Notes: a model not told the origin generated them from the sequence alone. Positions 1 through 9,550 are shown, counted from the stretch's first letter. The stretch is DNA of 35,347 bases from Alistipes sp. (GCA_017502025.1 JAFVVS010000075.1:1-35347); one strand, 5' to 3'. Numbers and translations are program-made.

Positions 1-183
1 ATTTACAACCTCTCCGAGCAGGATAGCAAGATAATCTGCGTACCCGAGGGCTACGCCAACTGCATTAAGGCTCACGAGAAGGACTCGGTATTGCTGGTCT
101 TCTCGGGTAAGATTTTGGAGGAGGCTCTCAAGGATAGTTGGAGGTATGACAAAGACCTCTGGGTGGACTGGTCGAAATACTAA
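1..183 (+). CDS. RmlC-like sugar epimerase (cupin), C-terminal 60 residues
   Basis: The open frame runs in from the left edge and ends with TAA at 181-183. The visible 60 residues end in a Trp-rich tail (DKDLWVDW at residues 50-57 of the visible part). This resembles the C-terminus of dTDP-4-dehydrorhamnose 3,5-epimerase (RmlC) family cupins, and the piece VPEGYANC resembles the start of a cupin strand. It ends 6 bases before capF, so it should be the upstream partner in the same sugar-nucleotide operon. In related Bacteroidales capsule loci such a cupin lies beside the UDP-GlcNAc 4,6-dehydratase of the UDP-FucNAc pathway (from memory). The exact substrate cannot be told from this fragment. 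Confidence 0.6.
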   Translation: MYNLSEQDSKIICVPEGYANCIKAHEKDSVLLVFSGKILEEALKDSWRYDKDLWVDWSKY

Positions 184-189
184 CGAATT

Positions 190-1395
190 ATGAAAATTTT
201 AGTTACAGGCGCAAAGGGTTTTGTGGGTCAAAACCTCTGCGCACAACTCAAAAATATCCGTGACGGCAAGGCAAAGTGCTATGGCGAGGTTGCGGTGGAG
301 GAGATTTTCGAGTACGATATCGACTCTACGGCGGAGCAACTCGACAAATATTGCCGTGAGGCAGACTTTGTATTCAACCTCGCAGGCGTAAATCGTCCAC
401 AAAACACCGAGGAGTTTATGGAGGGCAACTTCGGCTTCGCATCGACCTTGCTCGAAACCCTCGAAAAACACGGTAATAAGGCTCCCGTGATGCTCTCGTC
501 GTCTATTCAGGCAACCTTGGCGGGTCGTTTTGGCGATAGCGAGTACGGCCGTAGCAAGCGTGCCGGCGAGGAGCTATTCTTTAATTATAGCGCACGCACG
601 GGCGCACGAGTGTTGGTCTATCGCTTTCCGAACTTGTTTGGCAAGTGGTGTCGCCCGAATTACAACTCGGCCGTGGCGACCTTCTGCAACAATATCGCAA
701 ACGATTTGCCGATTACGGTGAATGACCGCTCGACAGAGTTGGAGTTGCTCTATATCGACGACTTGGTGGATGAGATGATTGCCACCTTGCGAGGCGAGGA
801 GCACCACTGCGAGTTCGAGGGTGTAGAGACCGTTTTGTGCGAGGGTGGTAAGTATTGCGCAGTGCCAACTACACACAAGGTTACACTTGGCGAGATTGTC
901 GATTTGTTGGAGTCGTTCAAGGCGCAACCGCAGACACTTGTTGTACCTGAGATCCCGTACAACTCGTTCGCAAAGAAGCTCTATTCGACCTATTTGAGCT
1001 ACTTGCCGAAGGAGAAGGCGTCGTTCGAGTTGAAGATGAACTGCGATGCACGAGGCTCATTTACCGAGTTGTTGCGTAGCGAGAAGTGCGGTCAGGTAAG
1101 CGTAAATATCTCGAAACCGGGCATCACCAAGGGCGAACATTGGCACAATACCAAGTGGGAGTTCTTTATCGTGGTGTCGGGCAAGGGCTTGATTCAGCAG
1201 CGCCGTGTTGGTTCCGACGAGGTGCTGAACTTCGAGGTCTCGGGCGATAAGATAGAGGCTGTGCATATGTTGCCTGGCTATACGCACAATATCATCAACC
1301 TCTCGGATAGCGAAGATTTGGTAACGGTAATGTGGGCAAACGAGGCGTTCGACCCCAATAAACCAGATACCTACTTTGAAAAAGTGGAGAAATAG
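190..1395 (+). CDS. capF: CapF/FnlB-like bifunctional UDP-sugar reductase/epimerase
   Basis: This 401-residue protein has two domains. The N-terminal half is an NAD(P)-binding SDR with the Rossmann motif GAKGFVG (7-13), a serine cluster at 103-105 and the YGRSK catalytic pair (Y119, K123). The C-terminal part, from about 280, is a cupin with likely metal ligands in HWH (317-319), E324 and H366. Known CapF enzymes work in UDP-L-FucNAc synthesis: the cupin epimerises C3 and the SDR reduces C4 of the 4-keto sugar, giving UDP-2-acetamido-2,6-dideoxy-L-talose. The next gene is the matching 2-epimerase, which supports this assignment over a generic epimerase. ATG at 190 lies 6 bases after the previous stop; no Shine-Dalgarno is seen. 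Confidence 0.88.
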   Translation: MKILVTGAKGFVGQNLCAQLKNIRDGKAKCYGEVAVEEIFEYDIDSTAEQLDKYCREADFVFNLAGVNRPQNTEEFMEGNFGFASTLLETLEKHGNKAPVMLSSSIQATLAGRFGDSEYGRSKRAGEELFFNYSARTGARVLVYRFPNLFGKWCRPNYNSAVATFCNNIANDLPITVNDRSTELELLYIDDLVDEMIATLRGEEHHCEFEGVETVLCEGGKYCAVPTTHKVTLGEIVDLLESFKAQPQTLVVPEIPYNSFAKKLYSTYLSYLPKEKASFELKMNCDARGSFTELLRSEKCGQVSVNISKPGITKGEHWHNTKWEFFIVVSGKGLIQQRRVGSDEVLNFEVSGDKIEAVHMLPGYTHNIINLSDSEDLVTVMWANEAFDPNKPDTYFEKVEK

Positions 1396-1400
1396 GGAAA

Positions 1401-1437
1401 AGCCTTACTAGCCCTTAATGGCCGTTACTAGCCTTTA
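1401..1437. repeat. TTA/GGCC short-word repeat between capF and wecB
   Basis: The 66-base gap after the capF stop holds the word TTACTAGCC twice, around CTTAATGGCCG. The words resemble those of the larger composite elements at 23521 and 26811. No promoter is evident, so the operon probably reads through it. Confidence 0.55.
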
Positions 1438-1461
1438 TAAAGAAATCAAAAAATAAAAGAT

Positions 1462-2631
1462 ATGGACTTTTCAAATGTAAAATTTGCCGAGAATGGCAAA
1501 CTCAAACTCTTGATTATCGTGGGTACTCGTCCCGAGATTATTCGTTTGGCAGCGGTGATCAACAAGTGCCGCAAGTACTTCGACTGCATCTTGGCGCACA
1601 CGGGTCAGAACTACGACTATAACCTCAACGGCATATTTTTCCGTGACCTCAAACTCGCCGAGCCTGAGGTATATCTCAATGCCGTGGGCGACGACCTCGG
1701 TGCTACGATGGGCAATATCATCAACGCATCGTACAAGCTTATGGTGCAGATTCAACCCGATGCAGTGTTGGTTTTGGGTGATACAAATTCGTGCCTTTCG
1801 GTGATTGGCGCAAAGCGTCTGCACATTCCAATCTTCCATATGGAGGCGGGAAATCGTTGCTTCGACGAGTGCTTACCTGAGGAGACAAATCGTCGTATCG
1901 TAGATATTATCTCGGATGTTAATATCTGCTACTCGGAGCACGCACGCCGCTACCTCAATGCATCGAGCGTAGCGAAGGAGCGCACCTATGTTAGTGGCTC
2001 GCCAATGGCGGAGGTGTTGCACGAGAACTTGGCGGAGATTGAGGCAAGCGACATTCACGCACGCCTCGGCTTGGAGAAGGGTCGCTATATCCTTCTGTCG
2101 GCTCACCGTGAGGAGAATATCGACACCGAGAAGAACTTTACTTCGCTCTTTACCGCAATCAATAAGATGGCGGAGAAGTACGATATGCCGATTCTCTACT
2201 CGTGCCACCCACGCTCACGCAACCGCTTGGCACAGAGCGGTTTCGAGTTGGATAAGCGAGTTATTCAGCACGAGCCACTCGGCTTCCACGACTATAACTG
2301 CTTGCAGATGAATGCCTTTGCTGTTGTATCGGATAGCGGAACACTGCCAGAGGAGAGCTCGTTCTTCACAAGCGTTGGACACTCGTTCCCGGCAGTATGT
2401 ATCCGCACCTCGACCGAACGCCCTGAGGCATTGGATAAGGGTTGCTTCATCTTGGCAGGTATCGACGAACGCTCACTGTTGCAGGCGGTAGATACAGCAG
2501 TTGAGATGGTCGCAAATGGCGACAACGGCATTCCTGTACCTAACTACACCGACGAGAATGTCTCGACAAAGGTTGTGAAGTTGATCCAATCCTACACCGG
2601 CGTCGTAAATAAAATGGTTTGGAGAAAGTAA
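1462..2631 (+). CDS. wecB: UDP-N-acetylglucosamine 2-epimerase family (CapG/FnlC type)
   Basis: The 389-residue protein is of usual family length. Visible family motifs are GTRPE (21-25), HTGQNYD (46-52), GDTNS (106-110), HMEAGNR (126-132), the EE..NRR segment (140-145), SAHREEN (213-219) and SDSGTLPEES (290-299), which form the nucleotide-binding GT-B fold. WecB makes UDP-ManNAc. Placed after capF, however, the likelier role is C2 epimerisation of UDP-N-acetyl-L-pneumosamine/talosamine-type intermediates to UDP-L-FucNAc, as with S. aureus CapG or E. coli FnlC. The family assignment is firm; the substrate is inferred from neighbours. It is followed within 9 bases by the glycosyltransferase gene. 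Confidence 0.9.
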   Translation: MDFSNVKFAENGKLKLLIIVGTRPEIIRLAAVINKCRKYFDCILAHTGQNYDYNLNGIFFRDLKLAEPEVYLNAVGDDLGATMGNIINASYKLMVQIQPDAVLVLGDTNSCLSVIGAKRLHIPIFHMEAGNRCFDECLPEETNRRIVDIISDVNICYSEHARRYLNASSVAKERTYVSGSPMAEVLHENLAEIEASDIHARLGLEKGRYILLSAHREENIDTEKNFTSLFTAINKMAEKYDMPILYSCHPRSRNRLAQSGFELDKRVIQHEPLGFHDYNCLQMNAFAVVSDSGTLPEESSFFTSVGHSFPAVCIRTSTERPEALDKGCFILAGIDERSLLQAVDTAVEMVANGDNGIPVPNYTDENVSTKVVKLIQSYTGVVNKMVWRK

Positions 2632-2640
2632 ATTAGCGGT

Positions 2641-3849
2641 ATGCCCAAGAGAGTCCTACTTGTAACGCAGTACTTCTATCCCGAGAACTTCAAGTGCAAC
2701 GATATTGCATTTGAGTTGCAGCGTCGTGGGTACGAGGTTACGGTGCTGACTGCTATTCCAAACTATCCGCAGGGTAAATACTTTGATAGCTACGGGCTGT
2801 TCAAGCGTAGGGTGGAGTATATCGACGGCGTAAAGGTTATTCGAGGCTTTGTCATTCCACGAGGCAAGGGTGGTAAGATAGGTCTTTCGCTCAACTATTT
2901 GAGCTACCTTGTGTCGTCGTGCCTGATTGCGCTGTATCTCTCGTTGCGATACAAATACGAAGCAGTGTTTGTTCATCAGGTGTCGCCCGTAACAATTGGT
3001 GTGGCGGCAACTCTTGTAAAGCGAATACAGCGGATACCGATGTACTTCTGGGTACTCGACTTATGGCCTGAGAGTTTGACCGCAGCAATAGGTCTGCGTA
3101 ACAAATATATCCTTGGATTCTTCTCGAAGATGGTGCAGTGGTTCTATCGCCGTTCGGACAAGATTCTCATCAGCTCGAAGGGCTTTGCTAACTCTATCTG
3201 CGAGAAAGGCGATTTTGCCGAGAAGATCATCTATTTCCCGAATTGGGTCGACAAGGCTTTAACGGCAAAGTCGGATGTCGTAACACCCGATGTTCCAAAC
3301 GGCTTTGTAGCGATGTTTACAGGTAATATCGGTGCATCGCAGGACTTTGGCACGGTGTTGAGTGCAGCAGAACGGCTCAAAGAGCATAAGGATATTCACT
3401 TCGTAATTGTCGGCAATGGTCGAGCACGAGAGTGGGTCGAGCAACAGATTGTTGAGCGAGGTCTGAACGAGACGGTACATTGCGTCGGCTCATATCCGTT
3501 GGAGGCTATGCCGGCAACATTTGCCAAGGCAGATGTGTTGTTTGCAGCGTTGAAAGACGAGCCTATCTTTGCCTTGACTGTACCCGCAAAGATTCAAGCC
3601 TATATGTCGTCGGGCAAACCTATTATCTCGATGATCAATGGCGAAGCGATGGAGCTGGTGCGAGAGGTAGGTTGCGGTATGGCAGTGGCCGCAGAGGATA
3701 GCAAGGCGTTTGCCGATGCAGTTTTGCAAATGTCGCAACTCTCGCAGTCGGAGCGTGAGCAGATTGGTAATCGAGGTCGAGAATTCGCCTCTAACAACTT
3801 TGACTTTACGAAGCAGATGACTCTGCTCGAAGAGATAATGAATCTTTAA
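2641..3849 (+). CDS. wbuB: GT4-type glycosyltransferase, WbuB-like (FucNAc transferase)
   Basis: This 402-residue GT-B enzyme opens with VTQYFYPENFKCNDIA (8-23), a start typical of WbuB-family glycosyltransferases. A hydrophobic stretch at about 82-100 may touch the membrane. DLWPES (140-145), the Rossmann entry FTGNIGASQDF (226-236) and the donor-site segment VPAKIQAYMSSGKPI (314-328) are visible. WbuB is linked to transfer of FucNAc in O-antigen assembly. Here it directly follows two UDP-FucNAc enzymes, so transfer of L-FucNAc to undecaprenyl-linked sugar is the natural reading. The acceptor is unknown. The start ATG lies 9 bases after the wecB stop. Confidence 0.85.
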   Translation: MPKRVLLVTQYFYPENFKCNDIAFELQRRGYEVTVLTAIPNYPQGKYFDSYGLFKRRVEYIDGVKVIRGFVIPRGKGGKIGLSLNYLSYLVSSCLIALYLSLRYKYEAVFVHQVSPVTIGVAATLVKRIQRIPMYFWVLDLWPESLTAAIGLRNKYILGFFSKMVQWFYRRSDKILISSKGFANSICEKGDFAEKIIYFPNWVDKALTAKSDVVTPDVPNGFVAMFTGNIGASQDFGTVLSAAERLKEHKDIHFVIVGNGRAREWVEQQIVERGLNETVHCVGSYPLEAMPATFAKADVLFAALKDEPIFALTVPAKIQAYMSSGKPIISMINGEAMELVREVGCGMAVAAEDSKAFADAVLQMSQLSQSEREQIGNRGREFASNNFDFTKQMTLLEEIMNL

Positions 3850-3850
3850 T

Positions 3851-4939
3851 ATGAAACAAAATAGGAGCGTGGAGACCCTTTCTACCCTTCTGCGTGTTGC
3901 CATTGGGGCGGAGTGCGCAGAGAGGGTGAATATTGAGGGTGTGTCGTGGCAGGCGGTGTATGCTATGGCTCGCAAGCAGGGCGTGTTGGCGGTGGCGTTC
4001 GATGGCTTGACAAAGCTCTTCGAGCAGGATAAGGCGTTTGCAAAGGCGTTTCCGTTGTCGCTCAAATTGCAGTGGATAAATGCCACTTGCTCTATCGAAC
4101 AACGATACGAAAGCTCCAAAGCCGTATGCTCGGAGTTGGTTGATAGGTGGGCGGAACAGAATATTAAAGCCCTCTGCTTGAAGGGCTTGGCGTTCAGCAC
4201 CTACTATCCCCAACCAAATCATCGTGAGTGTGGCGACTTCGACTGCTACCTCTACGACGACTACGACAAGGGCAATGCCATTGCCAAGCAGCTTGGTGCA
4301 AAGGTCGATGATGAGTGGTACAAGCACTCGGAGATTATTTACCGCAAGGCGATGATTGAAAATCACCGCTTTATCGTGGCGGTGCGCAACGGCAAGAAGA
4401 CCAAACAGTTGCACAATCTGCTCGACAATATCGCACGCACCGAGGAGCGCAAGCCGATATTCGACACCCGAATAGAGATGCCGTCGGCGATGTTCAATGC
4501 TCTCTTTATGAACCACCACTCGCTGACGCACTTCCTCTCGGAGGGCATTCGCTTGCGCCATATTCTCGATTGGGTGTTGTTCCTCGCAAAGGAGCAGGAT
4601 AACCTCGATTGGGAGCGCTTCTACGCCTTGTGTGAGGAGTTCGATATGCGAGCCTTTGTAGAGTGCTCGACTGCGGTGGCGATTAAAGTTTTCAACATAG
4701 AGATTACTAATCCGAAGATTGTGGTTGAGAGCCCATATACCGAGCGAGTTCTCGACTCGATATTGAATGATGACGATGCGGTCTTTTCGCAGAGTGTTGG
4801 CAAGTGGCGCACACGCCTAATGTTGGTGCGCAACCTCTTTGCGTCGAAGTGGAAGTACGAGGCGTTTGCTAATACGGGAATTATTGCTAAATTTGTATCG
4901 TTGGCGTGGGGCTATTTCACCCACCCCGAGGAGGACTAA
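3851..4939 (+). CDS. Nucleotidyltransferase-fold protein (NTP_transf_5-like)
   Basis: This 362-residue protein has the signature of the uncharacterised nucleotidyltransferase family PF14907. A segment at 110-134 combines KG, a tyrosine/proline run (YYPQP), an Arg, and the carboxylate pair GDFD (D129, D131). The rest is helical. Such proteins often sit in polysaccharide loci or beside peptide-modification genes, and no reaction is established as far as I know. It starts 1 base after the wbuB stop (TAATATG), suggesting coupled translation, and lies just before rfbA. Its job is probably tied to the surface glycan, but that is inference from position only. Confidence 0.75.
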   Translation: MKQNRSVETLSTLLRVAIGAECAERVNIEGVSWQAVYAMARKQGVLAVAFDGLTKLFEQDKAFAKAFPLSLKLQWINATCSIEQRYESSKAVCSELVDRWAEQNIKALCLKGLAFSTYYPQPNHRECGDFDCYLYDDYDKGNAIAKQLGAKVDDEWYKHSEIIYRKAMIENHRFIVAVRNGKKTKQLHNLLDNIARTEERKPIFDTRIEMPSAMFNALFMNHHSLTHFLSEGIRLRHILDWVLFLAKEQDNLDWERFYALCEEFDMRAFVECSTAVAIKVFNIEITNPKIVVESPYTERVLDSILNDDDAVFSQSVGKWRTRLMLVRNLFASKWKYEAFANTGIIAKFVSLAWGYFTHPEED

Positions 4940-4950
4940 AAAGTAAAGAT

Positions 4951-5838
4951 ATGAAAGGTATTGTATTGGCAGGAGGTAGCGGCACACGCCTCTATCCTAT
5001 CACAAAGGGTGTGAGCAAGCAGTTGTTGCCCATCTACGACAAGCCTATGATATACTATCCGATATCGGCGCTGATGTTGGCAGGTATCAGGGAGATTTTG
5101 ATTATCTCGACACCACACGATCTGCCTTGCTTCCGTCGATTGTTGGGCGATGGCTCATCCTACGGAGTGCATTTCGAGTATGCCGAGCAACCTTCGCCCG
5201 ATGGCTTGGCGCAGGCGTTCCTCATAGGCGAGGAGTTCGTAGGTGAGGATTGCGTATGCTTGGTTTTGGGCGACAATATCTTCTATGGTCAGGGCTTTAC
5301 AGGAATGTTGAAACAGGCTGTTGCGACTGCCGAGCAGGAGGGCAAGGCTACGATTTTTGGTCACGAGGTGTCTAATCCCGAGCGTTTTGGCGTTGCCGAA
5401 ATCGACGATGAGGGCAATGTTTTGAGCATCGAGGAGAAGCCGCAACATCCGAAGTCGAACTACGCCGTGGCAGGCTTGTACTTCTATCCGAATAGGGTGG
5501 TCGAGTTGGCAAAAACTATAACTCCGTCGGCTCGTGGCGAGTTGGAGATTACCGATGTGAATGAGTGTTTCCGCCGAGAGGGTGAGTTGAAGTTGCAGGT
5601 TATGGGCCGAGGCTTTGCGTGGCTCGATACGGGTACGCACGAGAGTCTTTTCGATGCATCTCGCTTTGTGGAGGTCATCGAGAGTCGTCAGGGCGTGCAA
5701 ATTGCCTGCTTGGAGGAGATTGCGTGGCGCAAGGGCTGGTTGTCGGATGAGGAGCTTCTACGCCTTGCCGAACCTATGAAGCACAACTCCTATGGCGCAT
5801 ATATGATAAATCTGGTTAAGGGCGCAAATCGCCAATAG
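4951..5838 (+). CDS. rfbA: Glucose-1-phosphate thymidylyltransferase
   Basis: RfbA/RmlA joins dTTP and glucose-1-phosphate to give dTDP-glucose, the first step towards dTDP-deoxy sugars. From the ATG at 4951 the protein is 295 residues, the usual length. It begins directly with the nucleotide-binding motif LAGGSGTRL (6-14); the following K23 region, [12 protein letters not shown] (79-90) and GDNIFYG (107-113) are all classical. An upstream in-frame ATG at 4906 would add 15 residues lying inside the previous gene and is rejected. The gene ends 3 bases before rfbB. Confidence 0.95.
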   Translation: MKGIVLAGGSGTRLYPITKGVSKQLLPIYDKPMIYYPISALMLAGIREILIISTPHDLPCFRRLLGDGSSYGVHFEYAEQPSPDGLAQAFLIGEEFVGEDCVCLVLGDNIFYGQGFTGMLKQAVATAEQEGKATIFGHEVSNPERFGVAEIDDEGNVLSIEEKPQHPKSNYAVAGLYFYPNRVVELAKTITPSARGELEITDVNECFRREGELKLQVMGRGFAWLDTGTHESLFDASRFVEVIESRQGVQIACLEEIAWRKGWLSDEELLRLAEPMKHNSYGAYMINLVKGANRQ

Positions 5839-5841
5839 CGA

Positions 5842-6906
5842 ATGGGAGCAAAACGAAACATATTGATTACGGGCGGTGCAGGCTTTATTGGCTCGCATGT
5901 GGTACGACTCTTTGTAAAGAAGTACCCCGAATATCGCATCGTAAATCTCGACCTTCTGACCTATGCGGGCAACCTCGAAAACCTCAAAGATGTGGAGGGA
6001 GAGCCGAACTACACCTTCGTGCGAGGCGACATCTGCGACTATGAGCAAATGGTGGAGTTGTTCCGCAAGTACGATATTGACGGCGTGATACACCTCGCAG
6101 CCGAGAGCCATGTGGATCGCAGTATCAAAGACCCATTCACCTTTGCTCGCACAAATGTTATGGGCACATTGTCGCTGTTGCAAGCAGCAAAGGTGTGCTG
6201 GGAGGGCAACTACGAGGGCAAACTCTTCTACCACATCTCGACCGATGAGGTATATGGTGCGTTGGAGTTCGACGATACACTCTTTACCGAGCAGACCAAG
6301 TATGCTCCGCACTCGCCATACTCGGCATCGAAGGCGTCGAGCGACCACTTCGTCAGGGCGTATCACGACACCTACGGAATGCCGACCATTGTTACGAATT
6401 GCTCGAACAACTATGGACCATACCAATTCCCCGAGAAGCTTATTCCGCTCTTTATAAACAATATCCGCAAGGGAAAATCGTTACCTGTATATGGCAGGGG
6501 CGAGAATGTACGAGATTGGCTCTATGTCGAGGATCACGCAAGGGCAATAGATACTATCTTCCACCGTGGCAAGGTTGCCAAGACCTACAATATAGGCGGC
6601 TTCAACGAGTGGCGCAATATCGACCTTATAAAGGTTGTGATAAAGACGGTGGATAGGTTGCTGGGCAACGAGGAGGGTCATTCGCTCCACTTGATAACCT
6701 ATGTTACCGACCGCCTCGGACACGATGCTCGCTATGCGATAGACTCTACGAAGTTGAAAGAGGAGTTGGGCTGGGAGCCGTCGTTGCAGTTCGAGGAGGG
6801 TATCGAAAAGACCGTAAAATGGTACCTCGAAAATGAGGCTTGGTTGGATAATATTACAAGTGGCGCATACGAGCGTTACTACGAAGAACAATACTCAAAC
6901 AGATAG
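5842..6906 (+). CDS. rfbB: dTDP-glucose 4,6-dehydratase
   Basis: RfbB/RmlB converts dTDP-glucose to dTDP-4-keto-6-deoxyglucose using bound NAD. The 354-residue protein shows the Rossmann motif GGAGFIG (11-17), the catalytic STDEVYG (133-139, with T134, D135, E136) and YSASK (Y160, K164). Together with rfbA it gives the common intermediate for rhamnose and other deoxysugars. rfbC and rfbD do not follow; the next gene is coaD, so these two genes feed either distant rfbCD or a different branch. The start codon follows the rfbA stop by 3 bases. Confidence 0.95.
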   Translation: MGAKRNILITGGAGFIGSHVVRLFVKKYPEYRIVNLDLLTYAGNLENLKDVEGEPNYTFVRGDICDYEQMVELFRKYDIDGVIHLAAESHVDRSIKDPFTFARTNVMGTLSLLQAAKVCWEGNYEGKLFYHISTDEVYGALEFDDTLFTEQTKYAPHSPYSASKASSDHFVRAYHDTYGMPTIVTNCSNNYGPYQFPEKLIPLFINNIRKGKSLPVYGRGENVRDWLYVEDHARAIDTIFHRGKVAKTYNIGGFNEWRNIDLIKVVIKTVDRLLGNEEGHSLHLITYVTDRLGHDARYAIDSTKLKEELGWEPSLQFEEGIEKTVKWYLENEAWLDNITSGAYERYYEEQYSNR

Positions 6907-6913
6907 TACTGAA

Positions 6914-7387
6914 ATGGCAAAAATAGCACTCTTTGCAGGGTCGTTCGACCCATTTACCCGAGGTCACGAGGCGGTTGTCGAGGTGGCATTGCAACTCTTC
7001 GACGAGGTGGTTGTCGGTGTGGGCGAGAATGTGTCGAAAAGGTCGCTCCTCTCGGTTGAGCAGCGTTGCCGACTGATTGCCGACCGCTATAAGGATGATA
7101 GCCGTGTGCGAGTGGTGTCGTACAACACTCTTACGGGCGACTTTGCTCGTGAGGTGGGCGCTACGGTGCTGGTGCGAGGTGTGCGCAATACCCTCGATTT
7201 CGAGTTCGAGCGCACGATTGAGGCGACCAACCGAGAACTCTTCCCCGAATTGACCACGGTGCTGATACCTACACCGGCAGAGGTGATGCATATCTCCTCG
7301 TCGATGGTGCGTGAGTTGCTGGCATTCGGTCGTGAGGTCGATGACTATTTACCGCAGAATATCAATATTAAAAACTATATACAATAA
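6914..7387 (+). CDS. coaD: Phosphopantetheine adenylyltransferase
   Basis: CoaD transfers AMP from ATP to 4'-phosphopantetheine, the penultimate step of coenzyme A synthesis. With the ATG at 6914 the protein is 157 residues, matching the family. GSFDPFTRGH (9-18) is the nucleotidyl-transferase T/HxGH site; RGVR (88-91) and ISSSMVREL (127-135, the ISSTxIR-type motif) complete it. An in-frame ATG at 6833 lies inside rfbB and would place 27 unrelated residues before the motif, so it is rejected. It starts 7 bases after rfbB and seems to be a housekeeping passenger of the sugar operon. Confidence 0.95.
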   Translation: MAKIALFAGSFDPFTRGHEAVVEVALQLFDEVVVGVGENVSKRSLLSVEQRCRLIADRYKDDSRVRVVSYNTLTGDFAREVGATVLVRGVRNTLDFEFERTIEATNRELFPELTTVLIPTPAEVMHISSSMVRELLAFGREVDDYLPQNINIKNYIQ

Positions 7388-7390
7388 AAA

Positions 7391-7415
7391 GCTAATGGCT
7401 AACGGCTAATAGCCC
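7391..7415. repeat. GGCTAA-word repeat after coaD
   Basis: Three copies of GGCTAA-type words (GCTAATGGCTAACGGCTAAT) start 3 bases after the coaD stop codon. The same words recur after ruvC (10163), near 12541 and 12620, and after groL's start (15385, opposite strand). Confidence 0.6.
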
Positions 7416-7429
7416 AAATTTAAGTAATT

Positions 7430-8458
7430 ATGGAATTTTCAGCAGAGATGATTGCCGGTTTGCTGGCAGGAGAGGTTGTAGGCGACGAGAATGCCTCGGT
7501 TTATACCATATCATCAATCGAAGGTGGCAAGGAGGGAGGTTTGGCATACTTGTCGAATCCTCGTTTCGAGCAGTATCTATACACCACAAAGTGCTCGGTT
7601 GTATTGGTTGATCGCACCTTCGAGCCAAAAGAGAAGGTCAAGGCTACGCTCGTCAAGGTTGATAATGTGAACGCTTGCGTATTGCGCTTGCTCGATATGT
7701 ATAATGCAATGAAACCGCAGAAGAAGGGTATATCGAAGTTGGCATCTATTTCGGAGAGTGCAACCATTGGCGAGAACTGCTACATTGGCGACTTTGCAGT
7801 TATCGAGGCGGGTGCCGTAGTGGGCGATGGAGCAAAGATATATCCGCAGTGCTATGTGGGCGACAATGTGAAGATTGGCGCAAAGACAACTCTCTTTGCG
7901 GGTGTTAAGATCTACGAGGGTTGCTCTATTGGCGAGAACTGTATCCTCCACGCAGGTGCGGTGATTGGTGCCGACGGCTTCGGCTTTGCACCAAATGCCG
8001 AGGGTGGCTTCGACAAGATTCCGCAACTCGGAAATGTTATTATCGAGGATAATGTGGAGATTGGTGCCAACACCTGTATCGACCGTGCAAAGACCGACTC
8101 GACAATCATCCGTAAGGGTGTTAAGTTGGATAACCTTATCCAGATTGGTCACAATGTTATTATTGGCGAGAATACCGTTTCGTCGGCACAAACAGGTATT
8201 GCAGGTACCTCAAAGGTGGGTGCAAACTGCTTTATCGCAGGTCAGGTTGGTGTTGCCGACCATATAACCATTGGCGATCGTGCCAAGATTGGTGCCAAGA
8301 GCGGTATCGACAAGGATGTGCCCGATGGTGAGATTCGTTTCGGTAACCCTGCATTGGCAGGTATCAACTATCACCGTTCGTTTGCAGTATTTAAGGAGTT
8401 GCCCGACTTGCGTCGCCGTGTGATGAAGTTGGAGGCGGAGTTGGCAAATAAAGAGTAG
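7430..8458 (+). CDS. lpxD: UDP-3-O-acylglucosamine N-acyltransferase
   Basis: LpxD adds the second 3-hydroxyacyl chain (N-linked, from acyl-ACP) in lipid A synthesis at the inner membrane face. The 342-residue protein has the N-terminal uridine-binding domain (about 1-100) and then a left-handed beta-helix of hexapeptide repeats (about 105-295). H241 in IQIGHNVI matches the catalytic His of E. coli LpxD (H239). GADGFGFAP (180-188) is also characteristic. It is followed after 9 bases by the thioredoxin lipoprotein gene. No fusion to LpxC or other lpx genes is adjacent. Confidence 0.95.
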   Translation: MEFSAEMIAGLLAGEVVGDENASVYTISSIEGGKEGGLAYLSNPRFEQYLYTTKCSVVLVDRTFEPKEKVKATLVKVDNVNACVLRLLDMYNAMKPQKKGISKLASISESATIGENCYIGDFAVIEAGAVVGDGAKIYPQCYVGDNVKIGAKTTLFAGVKIYEGCSIGENCILHAGAVIGADGFGFAPNAEGGFDKIPQLGNVIIEDNVEIGANTCIDRAKTDSTIIRKGVKLDNLIQIGHNVIIGENTVSSAQTGIAGTSKVGANCFIAGQVGVADHITIGDRAKIGAKSGIDKDVPDGEIRFGNPALAGINYHRSFAVFKELPDLRRRVMKLEAELANKE

Positions 8459-8467
8459 GAGTAAGAT

Positions 8468-9547
8468 ATGAAGAAGATTTTTTTGATGTTGGCAGTGGTT
8501 GCTGCCTTTGTGGGTTGCAATGCGAACAAGTGCGAAATTGTCGGTGCATTGGATAATAGCGAGAATGTAGGCTATGTCTATCTTATCGATATGTGGAACA
8601 CTCGTGCAGTTATCGACTCGGTGAAGTTGGAGAATAATCGTTTCCACTTCAAGAGTGTTAAGTGCGCTCCAACATTTGCGCAGCTTATTTTGGAGGGTGG
8701 TCGCCCTGTGTCGCACCTCTTTGTGGAGAGTGGCAAGGCTATGGTTTCGTGCGATTGTAAGTTGGGTACCAGCAAGATGGGCGGAACACCTGCAAATGAT
8801 GCTCTCAACGAGATGATGCAGGTTAGTTCGGATATGATTGCCGAGTATCGTGTAGCCGTAAGCGCAGGCGATAGCGCAAAGGTGGCTGAAATTGAGGCTG
8901 CTCACGACAAGATGCAGACCGACTATTTCGAGCAGAATAAGACGAATGTAATGGGACTCTTTATGCTGCATCAGCTCTCCTATTCTATGCCGTCGAAGCA
9001 GCTTATCGAGGAGTTGGCGACATTCCCGGCCGAGTTGCTGGCATTGCCTTTTGCTCAGCGTATGAAGGCTTCGGCAGAGCGTAAGTTCAAGACCGAGCCG
9101 CAGGCAGAGGGTAGCGACTATGTGCCTTACTATATCAATATCGAGCAGCCGAATGTCAAGGGCGAGATGGTATCGCTTAAATCGGTTATCGAGAGTAAGA
9201 ACAACCGCTATGTACTGCTCGACTTCTGGGCTTCGTGGTGCGGACCTTGTATGGGCGAGATGCCATATTTGAAGGAGGCATACAAACTCTACCACAAGAA
9301 GGGCTTCGAGATTTACGGCGTATCGCTCGACACTCGTGCCGAGGCGTGGAAGGGCGCAATCGAGAAGCAGGGTATGAAGTGGGTAAATGTAAGTTTGTTG
9401 CAGGACTTTAAGGCTCCGGCAGTCGAGGATTATGCCGTGGAGTCTATCCCTACAAACTACCTTATCGACTGCTCGAATGGCGTTATCGTGGCGAAGAATT
9501 TGCGTGGCGAGGCGGTCATCGAGAAGTTGGCAGAGTTGCTGAAATAG
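8468..9547 (+). CDS. TlpA-like thioredoxin lipoprotein with DUF4369-type N-terminus
   Basis: The 359-residue protein begins with a lipoprotein signal ending in AFVGC (Cys17). An N-terminal beta-rich domain follows (about 20-105; DUF4369-like: GALDNSENVGYVYLID), then a helical linker. The thioredoxin-fold domain has WCGPC (257-261; C258, C261) after LLDFWAS. Such proteins are common envelope disulfide reductases in Bacteroidales; the specific partner is unknown. The stop TAG and the ruvC start lie within TAGCCGATGGCT, a form of the intergenic word that also ends ruvC. Confidence 0.85.
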   Translation: MKKIFLMLAVVAAFVGCNANKCEIVGALDNSENVGYVYLIDMWNTRAVIDSVKLENNRFHFKSVKCAPTFAQLILEGGRPVSHLFVESGKAMVSCDCKLGTSKMGGTPANDALNEMMQVSSDMIAEYRVAVSAGDSAKVAEIEAAHDKMQTDYFEQNKTNVMGLFMLHQLSYSMPSKQLIEELATFPAELLALPFAQRMKASAERKFKTEPQAEGSDYVPYYINIEQPNVKGEMVSLKSVIESKNNRYVLLDFWASWCGPCMGEMPYLKEAYKLYHKKGFEIYGVSLDTRAEAWKGAIEKQGMKWVNVSLLQDFKAPAVEDYAVESIPTNYLIDCSNGVIVAKNLRGEAVIEKLAELLK

Positions 9548-9550
9548 CCG

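Noticed and set aside
4906..4950. Longer start for rfbA
   Set aside because: It would add 15 residues encoded inside the previous gene; the family begins at the MKGIVLAGG start at 4951.
6833..6913. Longer start for coaD
   Set aside because: The extra 27 residues lie in rfbB and place the GSFDPF motif too far from the N-terminus.
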